From: Bermanella sp034111105
GTDB lineage: Bacteria; Pseudomonadota; Gammaproteobacteria; Pseudomonadales; Oceanobacteraceae
Direction: 5' to 3'
Assembly: GCA_034111105.1 (NCBI GenBank)
Contig: JAWUXY010000091.1
Span: forward strand, 1 to 19,971
Length of the DNA stretch: 19,971 nucleotides
Part shown: positions 16,198 through 19,971 of the stretch, piece after piece
How the letters are laid out: the number at the start of each line of letters is the position of its first letter
How positions within the stretch are numbered: position 1 is the stretch's first letter
The notes under the pieces: model-generated
The model's input: the letters and a program-made list of their open reading frames with translations, nothing else
The model's database searches: none
What the model was told of the DNA's origin: nothing
Translations under genes and position numbers: made by a program

Positions 16198-16959
16198 GTG
16201 GCCAAGGCCAAAGGAAATCGTCGATTAATTGCCGTATGTATCACGGTTTATATTGTTTGTTTAATTGCATTGATGCCATTGAATGTACTTTATCGTGTGC
16301 TTGAGCCCAGTAACTTACCTGTTGAAGTCTTAGCCGTGTCCGGCACTGTTTGGCAGGGCAAGGTTGTTATTAAGCATAATATGACAGGTCAAGTGGATGC
16401 CAAGTGGTCACTGCAACCGTTAAGTCTACTAACTGGGAGTGTTAAAGCTCAGTTATCTGTTGATTCCAGTGTGTTCGATGTGAAAAGCCTCGTAACGTTT
16501 AATGGTTTGAACCAATCTATACATTTAGAAAAAACCAGTGGTCTTGTGACCGCAGGCTTTATTAACCAAGTGATCGCACAATCTAAAACGAAAATTAATG
16601 GAGATATTGAGTTAAATAACACCGATATTGAATATAATCTTGCCACAGGTGAAAGTTCGCAAGCCAGCGGGCAAGTGGTTTGGTTGGGTGGGCAAGTCCA
16701 GTATCCTAAAGGCCGTAAGATGGCCTCTGCTAATTTGCCCATGTTAGTGGCTAAAATAAGCAGTGAAAATAATGAATTAAAAGCCAATGCAGCCACAGCG
16801 GATGGTGTGCAAGTGGCAAGCGTTAGCCTGAAAAAAGATGGCTGGGCTAATTTGGCGGTACGAAAAGCGATGATCGATTTAGTGGGCGAACAATGGCCTA
16901 ACAAAGTATCGGCTGATGCCATCGTGTTTGAAGTTTCTGAGCGTATTTTTACTCGCTAG
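16198..16959 (+). CDS. gspN: Type II secretion system protein N (GspN)
   Basis: Bitopic inner-membrane protein of the general secretion pathway, about 253 residues from the chosen start. The N-terminal TM helix at about 10-30 (LIAVCITVYIVCLIALMPLN) is followed by LYRVLEPSNLPVEVLAVSGTVWQG, here in two parts (LYRVLEP, then LPVEVLAVSGTVWQG), a typical GspN opening. The rest is a periplasmic beta-rich domain with GTVWQGKV, WSLQPLSLLTGSV and the late block VRKAMIDLVGEQWPNK. GTG at 16198-16200 was chosen because AAGG lies 10 nt upstream and the TM helix starts soon after; an ATG frame back to 16129 adds a Cys-rich stretch with no signal character. In many species gspN is the last gene of the cluster; here it is first, 15 bp before gspC. 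TAG stop. Confidence 0.82.
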   Translation: MAKAKGNRRLIAVCITVYIVCLIALMPLNVLYRVLEPSNLPVEVLAVSGTVWQGKVVIKHNMTGQVDAKWSLQPLSLLTGSVKAQLSVDSSVFDVKSLVTFNGLNQSIHLEKTSGLVTAGFINQVIAQSKTKINGDIELNNTDIEYNLATGESSQASGQVVWLGGQVQYPKGRKMASANLPMLVAKISSENNELKANAATADGVQVASVSLKKDGWANLAVRKAMIDLVGEQWPNKVSADAIVFEVSERIFTR

Positions 16960-16974
16960 TAATAAGGTTTATTT

Positions 16975-17844
16975 GTGCATTGGACAGAACATAAAGCATT
17001 TCAACCCAGCATTACGGCCGCAAAGTGGATTTTGGGTCTATGCGTGTCTTATCAGCTAGCGGTTTTGACCTGGCTGATTATTGATCAGCCAGTTGTGGTT
17101 TTGCCCGAAGCGACTCAAGCACACACGGAAACATCTGCGCTACCCCAATCTTATGGCTTGGCACAGCTGGATATTTTTGGCAGTGCAACCCAAGCCCCTT
17201 TAGCAACCGAGCAAGAAATTGATGCGCCTAAAACACGCTTACGATTACTGTTGATGGGCGTATTTGTTGCAAAAGATAAAACACACTCCAGCGCGATTAT
17301 TTCAGAGCAGGGTCGTAATGGTGAGTTTTTTAAGATTGGTGATCGCGTACAAGGTCGTGCTTTATTATCTCAAGTATATGAGGACAAGGTCATACTTGAT
17401 AATAGCGGCAAATTTGAAACGCTAACCTTTGAAGACACACAAAAAGCACTTAAGGGCATTACCGCTAGTGCACCTAGAGTGGCGGAAAGAGATGCTAGAA
17501 AATCAAATGGCTCGAATCGTAAAGAATTTAAGCAAGAACTCCGCGGTATTCGAACCGCAGAGCAGTTTGTCGGTTTTGCTAAAGACCAACTTGAAGATCC
17601 GTCGCAAGCGATGGAAAACCTAGGATTGCAATCAACAGGGGATGGTTACGTGTTAACACCGTCTTCGACAATGCTAATGGGGATTGGTATGAAACCAGGT
17701 GATAAAATAATTTCTGTGAATGGTCACTCTCTTGGTGATCCTTCACAGGATAAAACAATTATTGATGAAGTTTACGCATCTGGAAGTGCCAGTATTGTCA
17801 TTGAACGTGGCAGTCGACGTATGACTATTAACCACGCGTTTTAA
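16975..17844 (+). CDS. gspC: Type II secretion system protein C (GspC)
   Basis: Inner-membrane link between the T2SS platform and the outer-membrane secretin, 289 residues. The single TM helix is at about 16-36 (AKWILGLCVSYQLAVLTWLI). The periplasmic homology region at about 60-155 has LAQLDIFGSA, LRLLLMGVFVAKD, AIISEQGRNGEFFKIGDRV and VILDNSGKFETL. The C-terminal PDZ domain at about 195-285 has GYVLTPSSTMLMGIGMKPGD, KIISVNGHSLGD and ASIVIERGSRRMTI. The start is GTG with AAGG 8 nt upstream. The stop lies 2 bp before the gspD start, so translation is coupled. TAA stop. Confidence 0.93.
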   Translation: MHWTEHKAFQPSITAAKWILGLCVSYQLAVLTWLIIDQPVVVLPEATQAHTETSALPQSYGLAQLDIFGSATQAPLATEQEIDAPKTRLRLLLMGVFVAKDKTHSSAIISEQGRNGEFFKIGDRVQGRALLSQVYEDKVILDNSGKFETLTFEDTQKALKGITASAPRVAERDARKSNGSNRKEFKQELRGIRTAEQFVGFAKDQLEDPSQAMENLGLQSTGDGYVLTPSSTMLMGIGMKPGDKIISVNGHSLGDPSQDKTIIDEVYASGSASIVIERGSRRMTINHAF

Positions 17845-17846
17845 TT

Positions 17847-19790
17847 ATGGTTTTGAATATGAAAATAAGAAATTGGATTCACGCCGTCATTTTATTAGTG
17901 TTGCTGCCAAGCACGCTAGCATTTGCTGACGACGAACAAACATGGAAAGTGAGTTTAAAAGATGCGGATATCAAAGCCTTTATTTCTCAGGTGGCCAATA
18001 TTACTGGCTATAGCTTCGTTATCGACCCTCGCGTAAAGGGTAAGGTAACAATTGATTCAAATACATCTATGTCGAAAGAAGATGTGTATGAAATGTTTCA
18101 ATCTGTTTTACAGGTACATGGCTTTGCCGCTATTCCTGCAGGCGGCATTATTAAAATCGTTCAGCAAAACGATACAAAGCAAGAAGGTGGTATGCCCACT
18201 GCGCTGCGTAACACAAAGCAAAGTGAGCAGTTAATCACTCAGGTTATTCAAATTAAAGACACACCGGCTCTCGATCTTGTGCCTATCTTACGCCCGATGG
18301 TTGCAAAATACGGTCATTTAGCCGGTGTTAAAAGTGCTAACGCGTTAATCGTCACAGATCACGCGTCTAACGTTCGTCGTTTAGAAAAAATTATTGAACG
18401 CTTAGATGGTTCAGGCGTATCAGAATTAGAAGTGGTGCAGTTAGAAGAAGCGTGGGTAGGTGACATTGTTGATATCTTAACAAGTCTAGACCCAGAAAAA
18501 GTGAGCCAAGGCGGTAAAACCAAGGAAGCCAGTGGTGTTGCTGGTCGTATTCGTGTGGTTGCGGATGAGCGTGCCAATCGGTTAATCATTCGGGGTGAAA
18601 AAAGTGCACGTGAAAAAGTAAAACAACTTATTTTAAGTTTAGACAAGCCGTCTAAATTTTCAGGTAAAGCATCGGTTATTCGTCTACAGCATGCTGATGC
18701 AAAAGAAATGGCAGACCTTCTTAAAAACTTAATGGGTGATGTGAAAGAAGAGAAAGGCAAAAGCCAAGCCGCAAGCGGTGTGAGTATCCACCCGGATGTT
18801 GGCTTAAATGCATTAGTGGTACGTGCCGAACCTTCTACCATGTCTGAAATTAAAGAAATCGTTTCACAGCTCGATATTCGTCGTGCTCAAGTATTAATTG
18901 AAGCCGCTATCTTAGAAGTAACGGGTCAAGTTGATGATCGAGTGGGCGTACAAACGGCCTTGGTTGATGCTAATGCGGTTTCTAACGGCAGCAGTGACAC
19001 CCCTTTAAGTGCCACTAGTTTTGGTGATGGCGGTGTCAGTATGACAGACTTTATTTCTGGTATTGCAGGGCTTAGCAGCGGAGCAGCAACTAAAATCCCT
19101 TTAAGTTCGGGTTTAACATTAGGTGGTGCAGGCAAGGCGGGTTCAAACGACTTTGCAGTATTGATTCAAGCATTAGAGTCAGTCAGTAATGCAAACTTAC
19201 TCAGTACACCAAGTATCATGACACTTGATAACCAAGAGGCTGAAATTATAGTGGGGCAAAACGTCCCGTTCGTGACGGGGCAGCAGCAATCCAGTACCTC
19301 AAATTCAAACCCATTTAACACCATCGAACGTAAAGATATTGGTACAACATTAAAAGTTATTCCTCATGTGCAAAATGGTAAATTCATTCGCTTAGAAGTG
19401 GAGCAAAGTACAGAGTCTGTATCAACCACTAAAGTAGAAGGTCAGTCCGATTTAATTACGAACAAACGCTCTATCGTGACACAAATTTTAGCTGAAGACG
19501 GTGAGATTGTTGTGTTAGGTGGCTTGATTCGTGATGCCGTTGAAGAGAGCCAAAGTAAGGTCCCATTTCTTGGTGATATTCCAATTATTGGTTGGTTGTT
19601 CCGTTCGACCAGTGAGAAGCATGTTAAACAAAACCTAATTGTATTGTTGAAACCATCGGTGATCTTGGATAAAGAAACCAACCAAGAAATTTTACGTCGT
19701 AAATACGATGGTATTTATGAGGTCGATTTGAGTAAAGAGATTGGTGATGAAGCCATTGATGAGAAGCTTAAACTTTTGTTTGATCATTAA
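17847..19790 (+). CDS. gspD: Type II secretion system secretin GspD
   Basis: Outer-membrane secretin of 647 residues that forms the exit channel of the T2SS. A signal peptide ends at about LAFADDEQ. Domains follow in order: N0 at about 30-100 (WKVSLKDADIKAFISQVANI), N1 at about 120-185, N2 at about 190-265 and N3 at about 270-350, each with an IRLxHADA- or LDxxRAQVLIEA-type repeat; the secretin core is at about 350-605 (LLSTPSIMTLDNQEAEIIVG, NVPFVTG, IGTTLKVIPHV, VPFLGDIPIIGWLFR). A C-terminal S-type tail follows. Translation may start at ATG 17847 or at ATG 17859 (MKIRNWIHAV), which gives a cleaner signal peptide. gspE, the usual next gene, is not here because an insertion sequence follows. 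TAA stop. Confidence 0.95.
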   Translation: MVLNMKIRNWIHAVILLVLLPSTLAFADDEQTWKVSLKDADIKAFISQVANITGYSFVIDPRVKGKVTIDSNTSMSKEDVYEMFQSVLQVHGFAAIPAGGIIKIVQQNDTKQEGGMPTALRNTKQSEQLITQVIQIKDTPALDLVPILRPMVAKYGHLAGVKSANALIVTDHASNVRRLEKIIERLDGSGVSELEVVQLEEAWVGDIVDILTSLDPEKVSQGGKTKEASGVAGRIRVVADERANRLIIRGEKSAREKVKQLILSLDKPSKFSGKASVIRLQHADAKEMADLLKNLMGDVKEEKGKSQAASGVSIHPDVGLNALVVRAEPSTMSEIKEIVSQLDIRRAQVLIEAAILEVTGQVDDRVGVQTALVDANAVSNGSSDTPLSATSFGDGGVSMTDFISGIAGLSSGAATKIPLSSGLTLGGAGKAGSNDFAVLIQALESVSNANLLSTPSIMTLDNQEAEIIVGQNVPFVTGQQQSSTSNSNPFNTIERKDIGTTLKVIPHVQNGKFIRLEVEQSTESVSTTKVEGQSDLITNKRSIVTQILAEDGEIVVLGGLIRDAVEESQSKVPFLGDIPIIGWLFRSTSEKHVKQNLIVLLKPSVILDKETNQEILRRKYDGIYEVDLSKEIGDEAIDEKLKLLFDH

Positions 19791-19811
19791 TACTTAATAT
19801 ATTCAAGACAT

Positions 19812-19833
19812 AAAAAAACCAAGCTAAGCTTGG
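19812..19833. terminator. Hairpin terminator after gspD, 3' flank cut by an insertion
   Basis: A run of seven A (19812-19818) precedes the perfect palindrome CCAAGCT-A-AGCTTGG (19819-19833). This is the shape of a bidirectional terminator, but the expected T-run on the right is absent and TCAGACTG follows. As it stands it works only for minus-strand transcripts. The insertion-sequence end appears to start at 19834. Confidence 0.6.
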
Positions 19834-19850
19834 TCAGACTGCTGACAAAG

Positions 19851-19878
19851 TCCTCGCCTTTTTAGGTGAGGATTTTTT
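19851..19878 (+). terminator. Hairpin terminator at the start of the insertion sequence
   Basis: TCCTCGCC (19851-19858) pairs with GGTGAGGA (19865-19872) with one G-U pair and a 6-nt loop, followed by six T. It ends 11 bp before the transposase start, so it would block read-through transcription from gspD into the transposase. Confidence 0.8.
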
Positions 19879-19889
19879 ATAATAGGGCC

Positions 19890-19971
19890 ATGCTAAATGA
19901 CCGCCCCCAAACACAGTCGCAACTTGAGTTCGTTTCCATTGACGAGCTTGTGCCTAATGACCATCTTCTGC
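19890..19971 (+). CDS. Transposase N-terminus, partial (IS1182/IS5-like DUF772 type)
   Basis: The frame opens with ATG at 19890 and runs off the window. It reads MLNDRPQTQSQLEFVSIDEL followed by VPNDHLL. The phrase SIDELVPNDHLL is the typical opening of DUF772-containing transposases (IS1182 and relatives), where it continues as RKID. The TATAAT-like TTATAATAGGG just upstream may serve as its -10. Only 27 residues are visible, so family placement is by motif only. Confidence 0.7.
   Translation, partial: MLNDRPQTQSQLEFVSIDELVPNDHLL

Larger units (their letters stand above)
19834..19971 (+). mobile_element. Left end of an insertion sequence, probably IS1182-like (partial)
   Basis: The block from TCAGACTGCTGACAAAGTCC onward precedes a transposase start 56 bp later, as expected for an IS terminal repeat region. 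The right end lies outside the window, so the inverted repeat and target duplication cannot be checked. The family is inferred from the transposase N-terminus. Confidence 0.55.

Noticed and set aside
1..19971. TGA decoded as Trp or Gly throughout (code 4 or 25)
   Set aside because: No other gene contains internal TGA, Trp is encoded by TGG everywhere, and GroEL has neither Trp nor Gly at this place in the relatives I know.
1..19971. tRNA, rRNA or CRISPR array
   Set aside because: No cloverleaf, rRNA core or regularly spaced repeats were seen on either strand.

Overview
The window looks like chromosomal DNA of a marine gammaproteobacterium, probably of the Oceanospirillales type. The reasons are moderate to low G+C, a fxsA-groES-groEL cluster, an Oceanospirillum/Marinobacter-like AmpG and GroEL, and general (type II) secretion genes in the order gspN-gspC-gspD. 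The genus is an inference. Gene order is mostly housekeeping. Of 16 CDSs whose stop codon lies in the window, 12 end in TAA and 4 in TAG; none ends in TGA.

Layout. (1) Positions 1-2940, minus strand: a good sigma-70 promoter, a cobalamin riboswitch, a BtuB-type TonB-dependent receptor, then a lipoprotein that runs off the left edge. This is a B12-repressed outer-membrane uptake operon. (2) 2959-6824, minus: an orphan PAS histidine kinase, a ketopantoate reductase (PanE-like), and a RAYT-like protein of the REP-associated transposase type that has lost half of its HUH motif. (3) 6985-9053, plus: a YajQ-family protein and, 2 bp later, an AmpG-like permease. (4) 9028-11832, minus: an Atl alkyltransferase-like protein whose end overlaps ampG, a methyl-accepting chemotaxis protein and an SDR oxidoreductase. 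(5) 11903-12660, minus: a UPF0016/GDT1 manganese exporter behind a yybP-ykoY manganese riboswitch with its own promoter. (6) 12736-13320, minus: a helical membrane-anchored hypothetical protein with a strong terminator. (7) 13353-16027, plus: fxsA, groES and groEL with two candidate sigma-32 promoters and a terminator. (8) 16198-19790, plus: gspN, gspC and gspD. The T2SS cluster is cut off by the left end of an insertion sequence, probably IS1182-like, that appears to sit in the terminator after gspD.

The most striking observation is in groEL. Codon 500 is an in-frame TGA at a position that is normally Ser, yet the remaining 46 codons, including the GGM-repeat tail and a normal TAA, are perfectly preserved in frame and followed by an intact terminator. 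This is a base-call error, a very recent nonsense mutation, or recoding of UGA; the sequence alone cannot decide.
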